A model generated the notes under the pieces. The model did not search any database, was not told the origin of the DNA, and saw nothing but the letters and a program-made list of their open reading frames with translations. 64,000 bases of DNA from Algoriphagus terrigena DSM 22685 (GTDB taxonomy: Bacteria; Bacteroidota; Bacteroidia; Cytophagales; Cyclobacteriaceae): NCBI RefSeq assembly GCF_000429445.1, contig NZ_AUBW01000025.1:1-64000 (forward strand), written 5' to 3'. Positions 43,422-52,060 of this stretch are shown piece by piece (position 1 is the first letter of the stretch; the number at the start of each line of letters is the position of its first letter). The position numbers and the translations under genes were made by a program.

Positions 43422-43757
43422 AGGTTTGACGTTTAGCCTGTTAATATATTGACTAAATCATTAAATTCCCCGATTTAACTAGGTGTTTTTAAATAGAATT
43501 CAGGGAAGAATTTATTATTTGAAACAATGGTGGATTAACTACAAAATCCTTCGATCCAAAAGCATTATTTTCTCAGTGGGTAAGTTTGGCTCAATTCATT
43601 CAAAATTCCTTCCAGCCTATTGGATGGCAAATCAGAATTTTTCAAAGAAATTAGATTTGAAAGGTCGATCCTCAAGAAAAGATTCAATATTGTTCGGAAA
43701 CACAAAATGATTTTTGTCTGAACTTTATTCCAGATCAGATTTTCCTTAGTTTTCCAT
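43422..43757. other. 336-base AT-rich spacer between divergent genes
   Basis: This spacer separates the barrel-less plug protein gene (leftward) from a serine hydrolase gene (rightward), so it must hold both promoters. I found no exact TTG-N-TAnnTTTG match, no hairpin with a T-run and no convincing small gene in it. Confidence 0.5.
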
Positions 43758-44894
43758 ATGAGTTGGACAAAACAAGTCACTATACTGTTCTTCTTCCTTT
43801 CAGTTTCGGTTCAGGGTTTTACGCAAGAGAAAGCCGAAGTCCGCTTAATTGAGTTAATGGACGAGGTGCCGGTAATGGGGCTTTCTGTCGCGGTGGTCAA
43901 GGATGGCGAACTCATTTATGAAAGGGCTTTCGGCTGGAAGGAAGAGGGGAAAGTACCGCTGAGCACGACAGATATTTTTCGGATCGCCTCTATCTCAAAA
44001 TCCTTTTCGGCCACTTCAGTGATGCAGTTGGTGGAGAAGAAAAAGCTGAGTCTGGATGATGATGTGAGCGATCTGGTCGGGTTTGCAGTTAGAAATCCGA
44101 AGTTTCCCGACCCGGTCATTACGCTGCGAATGCTCTTGTCGCATACCTCAAGCATCAACGATTCGGAAGGGTATTTCACCTTGGACGCGATCAATCCCGC
44201 GCAAAATCCGAACTGGGAAAAGGGCTACAATGATTATGCTCCCGGCAAAGGCTATCAGTACTGTAACCTTAACTACAACATGACCGGAGCGATCATCGAG
44301 AAGTATTCCGGTGAGCGGTTTGACCAATATGTCAGAGGTCATATTTTGGCTCCGCTTGGGCTCTACGGGGGTTATAATGTAGGCGAATTGGATGCTTCCA
44401 GTTTTGGTTGGATTTATGAGTATAAGCCAGATTCTGCGAAATTCACCCTTTCTCCAGCGGCCTACGCGCCGAGAACTGAGGAGATTGCCAACTATCAGTT
44501 TGGCTACAGCACGCCGATCTTTTCTCCGACAGGAGGGATGAAAATCTCAGCGCCGGACCTGGCCCGATACATGATCATGCATATGAACTACGGGAAGAGC
44601 GGAGGCGTGAAAATAATCAGCAAGAAGAGCTCCCAGATTATGCAAACGCCGCTCTCATCTGAAGAGAACTACGGTTTGGCACTTTGGAAGACGGACAAAT
44701 TGATTACTGGTCATGAGCTTGTCGGACACACAGGGTCGGCTTACGGCCTGTACAGCGCCATGTTTTTTGATCCGGATGAGAAGTTTGGAATCGTGGTCAT
44801 CAGCAACGGTTGCGATCCTGCCTACGAAGAAGGCTTCAATCGGGTGATCCGGGAATCTGTGAATATATTGTACGAAGAATTGATCAAACTTTGA
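43758..44894 (+). CDS. Serine hydrolase of the beta-lactamase class C/penicillin-binding family
   Basis: A 378-residue exported protein (signal peptide to about residue 23, GFTQ). The three active-site elements are present: SxxK as S78-I-S-K81, YxN as Y168-C-N170, and HTG near residue 326 in place of KTG. The family includes class C beta-lactamases, D-amino peptidases and esterases, so the substrate cannot be named. It starts 336 bases from the divergent plug-protein gene and is followed 44 bases on by a secreted NTF2-like gene. A second serine hydrolase of this family is at 55425-56489. Confidence 0.88.
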   Translation: MSWTKQVTILFFFLSVSVQGFTQEKAEVRLIELMDEVPVMGLSVAVVKDGELIYERAFGWKEEGKVPLSTTDIFRIASISKSFSATSVMQLVEKKKLSLDDDVSDLVGFAVRNPKFPDPVITLRMLLSHTSSINDSEGYFTLDAINPAQNPNWEKGYNDYAPGKGYQYCNLNYNMTGAIIEKYSGERFDQYVRGHILAPLGLYGGYNVGELDASSFGWIYEYKPDSAKFTLSPAAYAPRTEEIANYQFGYSTPIFSPTGGMKISAPDLARYMIMHMNYGKSGGVKIISKKSSQIMQTPLSSEENYGLALWKTDKLITGHELVGHTGSAYGLYSAMFFDPDEKFGIVVISNGCDPAYEEGFNRVIRESVNILYEELIKL

Positions 44895-44938
44895 TCAAAT
44901 CCCGTCCTCACGGCATCTTATTTAACTCCATTTTCACT

Positions 44939-45388
44939 ATGAAAAAATACCTCATCTTCCTCTTTTTCAGCGTCTCAGTTTTTGCGCAAGCGCAGCAGAC
45001 CGCTGACGAAAAAGAGATCCAGCAATTGATCCAAGGCTCTTTTGATACCCTTTTTTCGACTTTTGATTCCGATCAGATGAGCAAGTTTTATACCGCTGAC
45101 TTTATCCTTTTGGAGGACGGGGAGGTTTGGGACAACCAGATCCTCCTTGACTATTTCACGGAAGCCAAGCAAAATCCAAATCCTGCGACCAGAGTCAACC
45201 GATTTGAATTTATCAAGACGACGGTCTCGGGAGATCGGGGCTGGGTGGCGTATCACAACTTTGCCACGATCAGCAGAGATGGCGAGGTGATCCGAGAAGT
45301 CCGCTGGCTGGAGAGTGCCACCGCTGTGAAAACAGATGCCGGTTGGCGACTGGATATGCTTCACTCGACGAGACAGGAAAGCAAATGA
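44939..45388 (+). CDS. Secreted NTF2-like (DUF4440) protein
   Basis: A 149-residue protein with a signal peptide (MKKYLIFLFF..., cleaved near QAQQ) and a DUF4440/NTF2-like fold: 'IQQLIQGSFDTLFSTFDSDQMSKFYTADFILLEDG' (landmark at about 28-62), then 'DRGWVAYHNFATISRDGEV' and 'AGWRLDMLHSTR'. ATG 44939 is chosen because it begins the signal peptide; longer in-frame starts overlap the serine hydrolase gene. It is 44 bases downstream of that hydrolase and probably cotranscribed. No enzyme activity can be assigned. Confidence 0.78.
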   Translation: MKKYLIFLFFSVSVFAQAQQTADEKEIQQLIQGSFDTLFSTFDSDQMSKFYTADFILLEDGEVWDNQILLDYFTEAKQNPNPATRVNRFEFIKTTVSGDRGWVAYHNFATISRDGEVIREVRWLESATAVKTDAGWRLDMLHSTRQESK

Positions 45389-45434
45389 AACAGCTTCAGA
45401 GAAGGCCGACGGAGTTTGATTGTCACTCCCAAAA

Positions 45435-46214
45435 TCAAAATTTGATTTGGAAAAAGGAACTGAGTGAAGGGAGAATGTCAATGGCCCAGTGAACCAAAAT
45501 CAGCAACGGTAAATTGCGGTACCGAGCCCAATGCCAGCCAAAAAAAAGGCTGACCAAGAAAACCGGTACACCAGTTCCCAACAATACTGAGGTCAAATCT
45601 CCTGCATTTCCTTCAATTCCCGATGCTAGGAAATACCGGCTGGGCAAATGCCAGGCGGTAAACAAAACGGCTGAAGCCAAAATAGCAATTGGGGCATTCC
45701 AAAGCCTTTCCAGGCGGGTTTGTAGATAGCCCCGGAAGAACACTTCCTCTGGCAATCCCGCGACAAAAAACGGCAGGACGATTCCCAGAGCAAGCCTAAG
45801 ATTGGCGTCGGCGAATTCGGGAAGTTGATCCAAAATCCCGGACAGGTGCCTCGCGTTTAGCAGAAACCCCAAGGCAATTAACGCTGCGCCTTTGATCCAT
45901 CCCCATGCCGTTGGATTTATTCCCAGCAGTAAATCCTGTGCGGAATAGCGCCAAATCCGGAAGTAGACAATCGCCGGAATGAGCAAGAGGAAAAAGATTT
46001 TGAACACGATCGCATACCAAAAATCCTGGACGAATTCGCCGGCTCCCAGTATCGGTAACGGCATTTTCACAATCAGCCATCCAATCAGAATCGCTAACAG
46101 AACATAGAAAACGGCGTATCGAAGAAAGAACAAGCTTTCCTTCCTGAGATCTTTGAACTCGATCCCTTGAGCAGGAACCCGCTGCCAAGTCAAAAAGGCC
46201 GAAATTCCTTTCAT
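45435..46214 (-). CDS. CPBP-family intramembrane glutamic protease
   Basis: A 259-residue polytopic membrane protein of the CPBP (CAAX protease/bacteriocin-processing, 'Abi') family, with about six hydrophobic helices. The active-site motifs are EExxxR (E156, E157, R161 in LPEEVFFRG), His189 in 'FTAWHLPS', and HxxxD (H242, D246). These proteins cleave membrane-embedded substrates or process peptides; many are uncharacterised. ATG 46214 is preferred over an upstream one at 46301 that would overlap the DUF3820 gene. It follows that gene by 8 bases and is probably in one operon with it. Confidence 0.88.
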   Translation of the reverse strand: MKGISAFLTWQRVPAQGIEFKDLRKESLFFLRYAVFYVLLAILIGWLIVKMPLPILGAGEFVQDFWYAIVFKIFFLLLIPAIVYFRIWRYSAQDLLLGINPTAWGWIKGAALIALGFLLNARHLSGILDQLPEFADANLRLALGIVLPFFVAGLPEEVFFRGYLQTRLERLWNAPIAILASAVLFTAWHLPSRYFLASGIEGNAGDLTSVLLGTGVPVFLVSLFFGWHWARYRNLPLLILVHWAIDILPSLSSFFQIKF

Positions 46215-46222
46215 CGATGGGC

Positions 46223-46441
46223 TTACTTGAAGTTTGTTTTTAGATCCCGCAAAATATCCTCCAGACCATTCAGCCGGATTTCGTAAAGGGTGTGCAGCCA
46301 CATGCCGAGCTTGCCTTCCGGAAATCCCTTGCCATGCATCCAGACCAGATAGTGTTCGGGAATATCGCAGAGCAGCCTGCCCTTGTATTTGCCAAAAGGC
46401 ATCGTTTTGGTGACTAAGTCGACGAGGATTTGTTTATCCAT
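46223..46441 (-). CDS. DUF3820-family small protein
   Basis: A 72-residue protein with the DUF3820 pattern 'TMPFGKYKGRLLCDIPEHYLVWM', where the F-G-K-Y-K-G loop is the signature. The same fold is used by several nucleic-acid-associated small proteins, but the function is unknown. It lies 8 bases upstream of the CPBP protease gene on the same strand. It has its own ATG and complete length for the family. Confidence 0.8.
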   Translation of the reverse strand: MDKQILVDLVTKTMPFGKYKGRLLCDIPEHYLVWMHGKGFPEGKLGMWLHTLYEIRLNGLEDILRDLKTNFK

Positions 46442-46607
46442 GCGGCAAAAATAGAGAATTGGTCGAGCTAGATTCTAGGAAATTGACGGCAAAATTATAA
46501 AATATCGGATTTCCAATAGCTTAGAGGTCGTTCTGGTAGATTGAAAAATTGAGGGTAAGGAGGTTTGGGAAAAGAGAAGATTTTTTTAGGCGGCGACGAA
46601 CTAACTG

Positions 46608-47819
46608 TTGTATTTAGTTATAGTTTTGCCCACGCGGATTTTTCCCAAAGTATCACCAAAACTCATTTCTGATTTGCTCTCAAGAGAATTTTCTGCCCAA
46701 AAAATACTTGGGCTGCTGATATTGTCAGCTTTAGGCCTCGCCTTTCCCGAAAAATCACTGGCTCAGGTGCCTTTGAAAAAGGATTACATCGTCGTAGCTG
46801 ATACAGCCCTGAGTCAAGGGATCATTGAGGATATACCGTCCGAAAACAACACCGTGATTTACTTCGCGAGGACAAAAAAGGAGGAAAAGGTAAGATATAC
46901 CGTTGAGGAAGTGTCGGAATTTAGAGTTTCGGAGCGTTTGTTTTTCAGGAAAGAAATCCCGCAAAACACTAGTAAACAAGTTGTCTTTTTGGAAAAGCTG
47001 CCCCATCCGGTAAAGGATGCCGTTTTCTGGAGGCTGAATGGAGAAAAACCGATTTTCTATATCGAGACTCCGGCAGGCATGGAGATTCTGGGAGATTCCT
47101 ATCGTTCACAGCTTTCCAATAGATTGGGGAATCCGATGCTCGACCCCTTGCTTGAAATCACCAATCTGAAAGAACTTTCGCTTCAATATCTGGCCCGAAC
47201 CGCTAATACGATAGAAAAGCCACGGACTTTTTCTCGGATTTTTGTGATCACACCGTATGTTGGATACAGCAGTCAGACAGTCGGTTTGACCATTCCCGAT
47301 TCAGGCCACGAGGCGCAGATTACGGGATCTTCTCCTGCTTTTGGACTGAATGGGGAGGCTTTTTTGACTTTCAAAAGAAATCTCTCCCTGAATGCTGGTG
47401 TGTCTTGGACGCAGTTTGACGCTCAGGAATACTTCATCTATGAATTCGGGGCAAGCCGCTATGAAGCGGACGTGTTTCTGGATTTCAGCTTGCTGCAGAT
47501 CCCAATTACAGCAAAGTATTACCTGGACTTGAAGCCTAATAAGTGGAGGTTATTTGGAGAAGCGGGCTATTCCTATGCGATTCCTGATTATGAAAAGCTC
47601 GGAATCTACCAGGGGAAATATGGGCGCGATGAAGTCGTGACTTCGGTGAAAAGTTTCGAGATGTCTGACAAGTATTCGGGAATCACCTGGGGTATCGGGG
47701 TGGAAAAATATCTGAATAAGCATCAGGGTATCGTCTTCGGTCTTCGCGGATTCAAAGTGGATGGTGAATCGAAAGATTTTGTAAAAGGCTTGACTTTCCA
47801 CCTGGGATATAAATTTTAA
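46608..47819 (+). CDS. Outer-membrane beta-barrel-type protein
   Basis: A roughly 403-residue exported protein. A hydrophobic segment ends in a signal-peptidase-like site (SLAQ, about residue 53), followed by a soluble N-terminal region and a C-terminal half rich in alternating aromatic/polar strands ('ITPYVGYSSQTVGLTIPD', 'LNAGVSWTQFDAQEYF', 'GLTFHLGYKF'). This pattern is that of a small outer-membrane barrel (PorT/OmpA-like). The frame opens with TTG at 46608; a TTG nearer the hydrophobic segment may be the real start. It lies 6 bases before a lipoprotein gene, and the two look like a pair. Confidence 0.6.
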   Translation: MYLVIVLPTRIFPKVSPKLISDLLSREFSAQKILGLLILSALGLAFPEKSLAQVPLKKDYIVVADTALSQGIIEDIPSENNTVIYFARTKKEEKVRYTVEEVSEFRVSERLFFRKEIPQNTSKQVVFLEKLPHPVKDAVFWRLNGEKPIFYIETPAGMEILGDSYRSQLSNRLGNPMLDPLLEITNLKELSLQYLARTANTIEKPRTFSRIFVITPYVGYSSQTVGLTIPDSGHEAQITGSSPAFGLNGEAFLTFKRNLSLNAGVSWTQFDAQEYFIYEFGASRYEADVFLDFSLLQIPITAKYYLDLKPNKWRLFGEAGYSYAIPDYEKLGIYQGKYGRDEVVTSVKSFEMSDKYSGITWGIGVEKYLNKHQGIVFGLRGFKVDGESKDFVKGLTFHLGYKF

Positions 47820-47825
47820 TCGGAC

Positions 47826-49592
47826 ATGAGAAGCGTTAGTTGGATTTGGATAGTTGCGATCTTGGGGATCTTTTCCTGCGAAAAAGAGGAGTTTATTACC
47901 GACAGAGGCTATCCGTTTTTGGAAAGTATCAGTGTAAGTGATGTGGATCAGACCGGGGTTACTGTCAATTTTGAGATAAAGGCAAATGCCGGGGCAATAG
48001 AGGAATACGGGGTGGAGTTTATAGAGTCGGAAAAGCTGAAGTACTCTCAGGGTAACCCGGTCTATCATACGGTTTCGGGTGCCGGATCTCCGGGGGAAGC
48101 TTTGGTGGCAATCAGACTTGAAGACAGATTGGTCAATGGAGTCAATTATTCAGTCAGGCCATTTGCGCGATATGGAGATAAAAAGGTCTATGGAGAGGTT
48201 TTGCTCTTTGACAGTCAGGGGGTGCGTCCTCCTCTTATCACAGAAGTCTCGGATTCTGAATTGACCCATTTTCATACACTTACCATTTCGGGTAAATATT
48301 TCAATCCTTCACCAGAATATCTGGAGGTAAGGATTCCGGAGTTGGAGGGAATATTTACAGTGGAAATATTGGAGCAATCCCATTCCGAGATCAAAATCAA
48401 GGTCTGGCTCAGCGCATCGGATTATACACTTCCCCAGGGAAAATTTGATTTAATGGTCATTAGCGGAGGGAAATCAACAGTTTTGCAGGACTTTTTTAGT
48501 GTCGTACTTCCCAAGATAGAATCCCTATCCGAACTGGAGAATTTTGTCGGGCAGTCTTTTGATGTGCATTTCAATAAATTGAGTTCTTCGTCATTTTTGG
48601 AGTTTCGATTTTTGCTGCATGGTTCAGGATATTATTCTGCATATCCTATCGAGGTAGCTCCAAATACTCTTCGTTTTACTATCGAAAACATGCCTCCTGG
48701 AGACTATTCGTTCTCGATGGTAGGGAGAGGATTTGAAGACGAATTCCAAGAAAAAATAAAAGTGGTCAATTCTTGGGAGTCATTTAAGGATAGATTTCCT
48801 ATTTCCAGGCTTTACAACTGGAATTGGATTGGGGTCGGGGATGAGATGCTTTTCTGGCAAAATGAAATTGGGGACTTTCAGAAATTCTATTCCCTTCCTC
48901 TGGATGCGGAGGAATTTCAACCCCTGCCTCCATTGCCCAATAATCATGGATTCCGAAGCCATTTCCTGATTCAGGCAGTCGAAAATAGGTATCTGTATTT
49001 CGGGTTGGGTTATGGTCTGGAGCCCATGAAAGACTTCAGCAGATTTGATACCCAAACCAGGCAATGGAAAAAGCTGTCGGATTTCCCGTATGAACCCAGT
49101 TCTGTGGAGAAATCCTTCTATTTCCAAGGGAAAATCTATCTCCAACTCTATGGGGTTGCCGATTTTGTAGTTTATGACAGCAACTCCGATGTTTGGACAT
49201 GGACTTCCGTTGAGGTGCCTGAGGACTTTAAAAGTACTTTATACCAAGATTCGAATGGGGAAGGGGTCTATTACGTTCCCCGAGAGCAAAGCCAATTGAT
49301 AAAATATGTTCCAGGTGTGTCCCGAGAGGTGGTTACTGACCTGCCTGGTTATCCCTCCAGTGGAACCCACCATGTATCGATTATGGGGAATGAGGTCTTC
49401 CTATTTCACGGGGCTTATGAATATTTTAGGGTAGATCTCGACAGCCGTGAAGTATTTCCTGTTCAAACCATCAACGGGCAGGAATATTTGGTTGCCCAAC
49501 CTTGGGTGACTTCCCAAGGATTGATGATGGCTTTTCCAAAAAATCAGAATGAAGAAGACATGACAGTTTACCAATGGGTTGGTAGATATTAA
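47826..49592 (+). CDS. Lipoprotein with IPT/TIG-like and Kelch-like domains
   Basis: A 588-residue lipoprotein (lipobox FSC, Cys18). A fibronectin/Ig-like region (about 30-130) precedes an IPT/TIG-like domain ('RPPLITEVSDSELTHFHTLTISGKYF', landmark at about 137-162). The C-terminal half resembles Kelch repeats ('RYLYFGLGYG', 'DFSRFDTQTRQWKKLSDFPYEP', 'YDSNSDVWTWTSVEVPEDF'). It is likely a surface-exposed binding or adhesion protein. It follows the outer-membrane barrel gene by 6 bases, so the two are cotranscribed and may interact. No ligand can be named. Confidence 0.7.
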   Translation: MRSVSWIWIVAILGIFSCEKEEFITDRGYPFLESISVSDVDQTGVTVNFEIKANAGAIEEYGVEFIESEKLKYSQGNPVYHTVSGAGSPGEALVAIRLEDRLVNGVNYSVRPFARYGDKKVYGEVLLFDSQGVRPPLITEVSDSELTHFHTLTISGKYFNPSPEYLEVRIPELEGIFTVEILEQSHSEIKIKVWLSASDYTLPQGKFDLMVISGGKSTVLQDFFSVVLPKIESLSELENFVGQSFDVHFNKLSSSSFLEFRFLLHGSGYYSAYPIEVAPNTLRFTIENMPPGDYSFSMVGRGFEDEFQEKIKVVNSWESFKDRFPISRLYNWNWIGVGDEMLFWQNEIGDFQKFYSLPLDAEEFQPLPPLPNNHGFRSHFLIQAVENRYLYFGLGYGLEPMKDFSRFDTQTRQWKKLSDFPYEPSSVEKSFYFQGKIYLQLYGVADFVVYDSNSDVWTWTSVEVPEDFKSTLYQDSNGEGVYYVPREQSQLIKYVPGVSREVVTDLPGYPSSGTHHVSIMGNEVFLFHGAYEYFRVDLDSREVFPVQTINGQEYLVAQPWVTSQGLMMAFPKNQNEEDMTVYQWVGRY

Positions 49593-49698
49593 TTGGGGTT
49601 TTAATCCACATGTTTTTCAGGTTTCTGGGACTTGGGTTTTTGAATCATTTCCTTTGACTTTCGGTTTCTCCTTCAACCTAAACGAAAGGAAAAAATCG

Positions 49699-50727
49699 AT
49701 GGAAATCGGAATTGACAGTTTTGCGGCGTTTCCCACTGATGGAAATGGTACGCTCAAAGGAACTGCACAGGAAGCGATCAATGCTTTGCTGGCCAGAATC
49801 AAGCTTGCTGACCAGGCAGGCCTGGACGTGTTTGGTATCGGCGAGCATCATCGCCGAGAGTTTTTGGATTCAGCTACGGCCATTATTTTGGCGGCTGCTG
49901 CAGCGCAAACCAGCAAAATCAAGCTGAGCAGTGCGGTGACTGTCTTGAGTGCTGCGGATCCCGTCCGTGTCTTTCAGGAGTTTGCCACGCTGGACTTGGT
50001 GTCCCATGGCCGGGCCGAACTGGTTGTAGGCCGAGGTTCTTTCACGGAGGCTTTCCCCTTGTTTGGGCTGAAGTTGGAAGATTATGACAAGCTCTTTGCC
50101 GAGAAACTCGGGCTGTTGCTCCAGATTAATCAACAGGAAAAAGTCACTTGGTCGGGTAAGTTTCGACCGGCGTTGAACAACCAGTCGATCTATCCGCGTC
50201 CCGTGCAACAGCGACTGCCGATCTGGATAGGAGTTGGAGGCACTCCGGGATCTTTTGTGAGGGCGGGTTCGCTGGGTCTTCCGCTGATGGTGGCTGTGAT
50301 CGGAGGGGAAACCCATCGATTCAGACCCTTGATCGATCTCTACCGGGAAGCTGGGGACAAAGCAGGTTTTGCTCCCGAGCAGCTGAAAGTCGGATTGCAT
50401 TCCCTGGGTTTTGTCGGAAAATCCCGTGAAGAGGCGGTGGAAACGTTCTATCCAGGCTATGCTGAGACGTTCACACGAATCGGCCGTGAGAGAGGCTGGC
50501 CGCCGGTAACCCGAGGGCATTTTGATGCGCAAAACTCCAAAAGAGGAGCTTACTTAGTCGGCGAGCCCGGTGAAGTGGCGGAGAAAATCCTCAGACACAG
50601 TGAGGCGCTCGGAGGTATCGACCGGTTCACTTTCCAGATGGACAATGCCGGACTGAGTCATGAGCAGCTCTCGGAGGCGATTACTTTAATCGGGGAGCAA
50701 GTGATTCCCTTGGTGAGAAAAGGATAA
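49699..50727 (+). CDS. LLM-class (luciferase-like) flavin-dependent oxidoreductase
   Basis: A 342-residue TIM-barrel flavoprotein of the luciferase-like monooxygenase class. It starts 'MEIGIDSFAAFP' and contains 'FGIGEHHRREFLDSA', the 'VLSAADPVRVFQEFATLDLVSHGRAELVVGRG' FMN-binding region (landmark at about 87-118) and 'YPRPVQQRLPIWIGVGGTP'. The H-H in GEHHR is the conserved position near the flavin. Substrate unknown; homologues include putative alkane-sulfonate and F420-type enzymes. ATG 49699 is chosen as the natural family start. A strong terminator follows. Confidence 0.9.
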   Translation: MEIGIDSFAAFPTDGNGTLKGTAQEAINALLARIKLADQAGLDVFGIGEHHRREFLDSATAIILAAAAAQTSKIKLSSAVTVLSAADPVRVFQEFATLDLVSHGRAELVVGRGSFTEAFPLFGLKLEDYDKLFAEKLGLLLQINQQEKVTWSGKFRPALNNQSIYPRPVQQRLPIWIGVGGTPGSFVRAGSLGLPLMVAVIGGETHRFRPLIDLYREAGDKAGFAPEQLKVGLHSLGFVGKSREEAVETFYPGYAETFTRIGRERGWPPVTRGHFDAQNSKRGAYLVGEPGEVAEKILRHSEALGGIDRFTFQMDNAGLSHEQLSEAITLIGEQVIPLVRKG

Positions 50728-50757
50728 TTCGGTCTTATTGCAGATATGAAATCAACA

Positions 50758-50788
50758 AGCACAGGTCTTCGGTCCTGTGCTTTTTTTT
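50758..50788 (+). terminator. Terminator of the LLM oxidoreductase gene
   Basis: A perfect 8-bp stem AGCACAGG / CCTGTGCT with loop TCTTCGGT is followed by seven or more T residues. It lies 31 bases past the stop codon. Confidence 0.85.
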
Positions 50789-50916
50789 GGAAATCGTGCT
50801 CAGATCAAGAATCAAATAAGCTGAATTATGGCTGTCCCGGTCAAGTTCCGTTTTCTCCAAGCATTCATTTTACCTATCTTCATCCAACTAACTAGAACTT
50901 CAATTCAATGAGCCCG

Positions 50917-51336
50917 ATGAAAACCCTATTGACAATTGCTCTGTTGATGAGCGTGACTTTTGCTTTTGCGCAAGCTGAAAAAGAGGTGGAAACCAGAGTA
51001 AATGAGCTTCGACTTGCTCTGATCGACCCGACTGTGGATAATCTGGGCGAGATCAGCTCGATGGACTTGACCTATGGGCACTCCAGTGGAAAGATGGAAA
51101 ATCAAGCCCAGTTCATTGAGGCCCTGGTGAGCGGAAGTTCGGATTTTGTCTCCGCTTCGTTCGAAAACCAAACCATTCAGGTCAAAAATAACGTAGCAAT
51201 CGTCAGGCATAATCTCGTGGCGGATGTGCTCGATGGAGGCAAGGCCAATTCGATCAAGATCGGTGTTTTGCTGGTTTGGCAAAAGGAAAAAGGAAGCTGG
51301 AAGCTTTTGGCCCGCCAAGCCTACAAATTGCCCTGA
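50917..51336 (+). CDS. Secreted NTF2-like (DUF4440) protein
   Basis: A 139-residue protein (142 from the ATG at 50908) with a signal peptide (MKTLLTIALLMSVTFAFAQ) and an NTF2-like fold: 'RVNELRLALIDPTVDNLGEI', 'DLTYGHSSGKMENQAQFIEALVSG' and 'QKEKGSWKLLARQAYK'. It is the third secreted NTF2-like protein in the window and the shortest. It ends 28 bases before the response-regulator gene. Whether it is cotranscribed with that gene is uncertain. No active site is apparent. Confidence 0.75.
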   Translation: MKTLLTIALLMSVTFAFAQAEKEVETRVNELRLALIDPTVDNLGEISSMDLTYGHSSGKMENQAQFIEALVSGSSDFVSASFENQTIQVKNNVAIVRHNLVADVLDGGKANSIKIGVLLVWQKEKGSWKLLARQAYKLP

Positions 51337-51364
51337 GTTCGACTTTAACCCAAATTAGACGCTT

Positions 51365-52060
51365 TTGAAAAAGATACTCCTGGTAGAAGACGATACCCGA
51401 GTTTGCAGTTTTATCAACAAAGGCCTGACTGAAAACGGCTTTGAGGTCACCGTGGCGATGGATGGCAATATGGGGCTTCAGCTCGCACTTAACCATTCCT
51501 ACGACCTGCTGATCTTGGACATTATGTTGCCGGGGATCAACGGTCTGGAGCTGTGCCGGCAGGTACGACTTCAGGACCGAGACGTACCGATCTTGTTTTT
51601 GACGGCGATGGGAAGCACCGAAAACGTGGTCATCGGACTGGAGTCGGGTGCCGACGACTATCTCGTTAAACCTTTCAAGTTCATTGAGCTGATCGCGCGC
51701 ATCAAGACATTGATGCGGAGGACGGGAAAAAACGAGGAAAGCAGCAAGGTGGAGCATGAAGTCTATCGATTTGCGGATCTGATCCTCGATGATACTGCAA
51801 AAACGGTCTTTCGCAACGGCAACGAAATCTCGCTGACTTCGACCGAATTTCGCCTGCTGCTGATGTTTATGAAGTTTCCCCGACGGGTGCTTTCCCGGGT
51901 GGAGATGCTCGATCAAGTCTGGGGTGTCAACTTCGACATGGGCACCAATGTCGTGGATGTCTATGTCAACTATATCCGCAAAAAACTCGACAAATACGGC
52001 GATCAAAAGCTCATTCATACCGTGATCGGAATGGGCTACGTCCTAAAAGAAGACCAATGA
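51365..52060 (+). CDS. OmpR/PhoB-family response regulator (TTG start)
   Basis: A 231-residue response regulator. Receiver: acidic pocket E8-D9-D10, phospho-acceptor D52 in LLILDIMLPG, K102 in LVKPF. DNA-binding winged helix (about 130-228): 'LTSTEFRLLLMFMKFPRRVLSR' and 'VDVYVNYIRKKLD'. OmpR/PhoB proteins bind tandem direct repeats with a period of 10-11 bp, and an array of that form lies upstream of the usp-like gene at 53545. The frame starts with TTG; no ATG lies near the receiver start. Its stop overlaps the kinase ATG by four bases. Confidence 0.95.
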   Translation: MKKILLVEDDTRVCSFINKGLTENGFEVTVAMDGNMGLQLALNHSYDLLILDIMLPGINGLELCRQVRLQDRDVPILFLTAMGSTENVVIGLESGADDYLVKPFKFIELIARIKTLMRRTGKNEESSKVEHEVYRFADLILDDTAKTVFRNGNEISLTSTEFRLLLMFMKFPRRVLSRVEMLDQVWGVNFDMGTNVVDVYVNYIRKKLDKYGDQKLIHTVIGMGYVLKEDQ

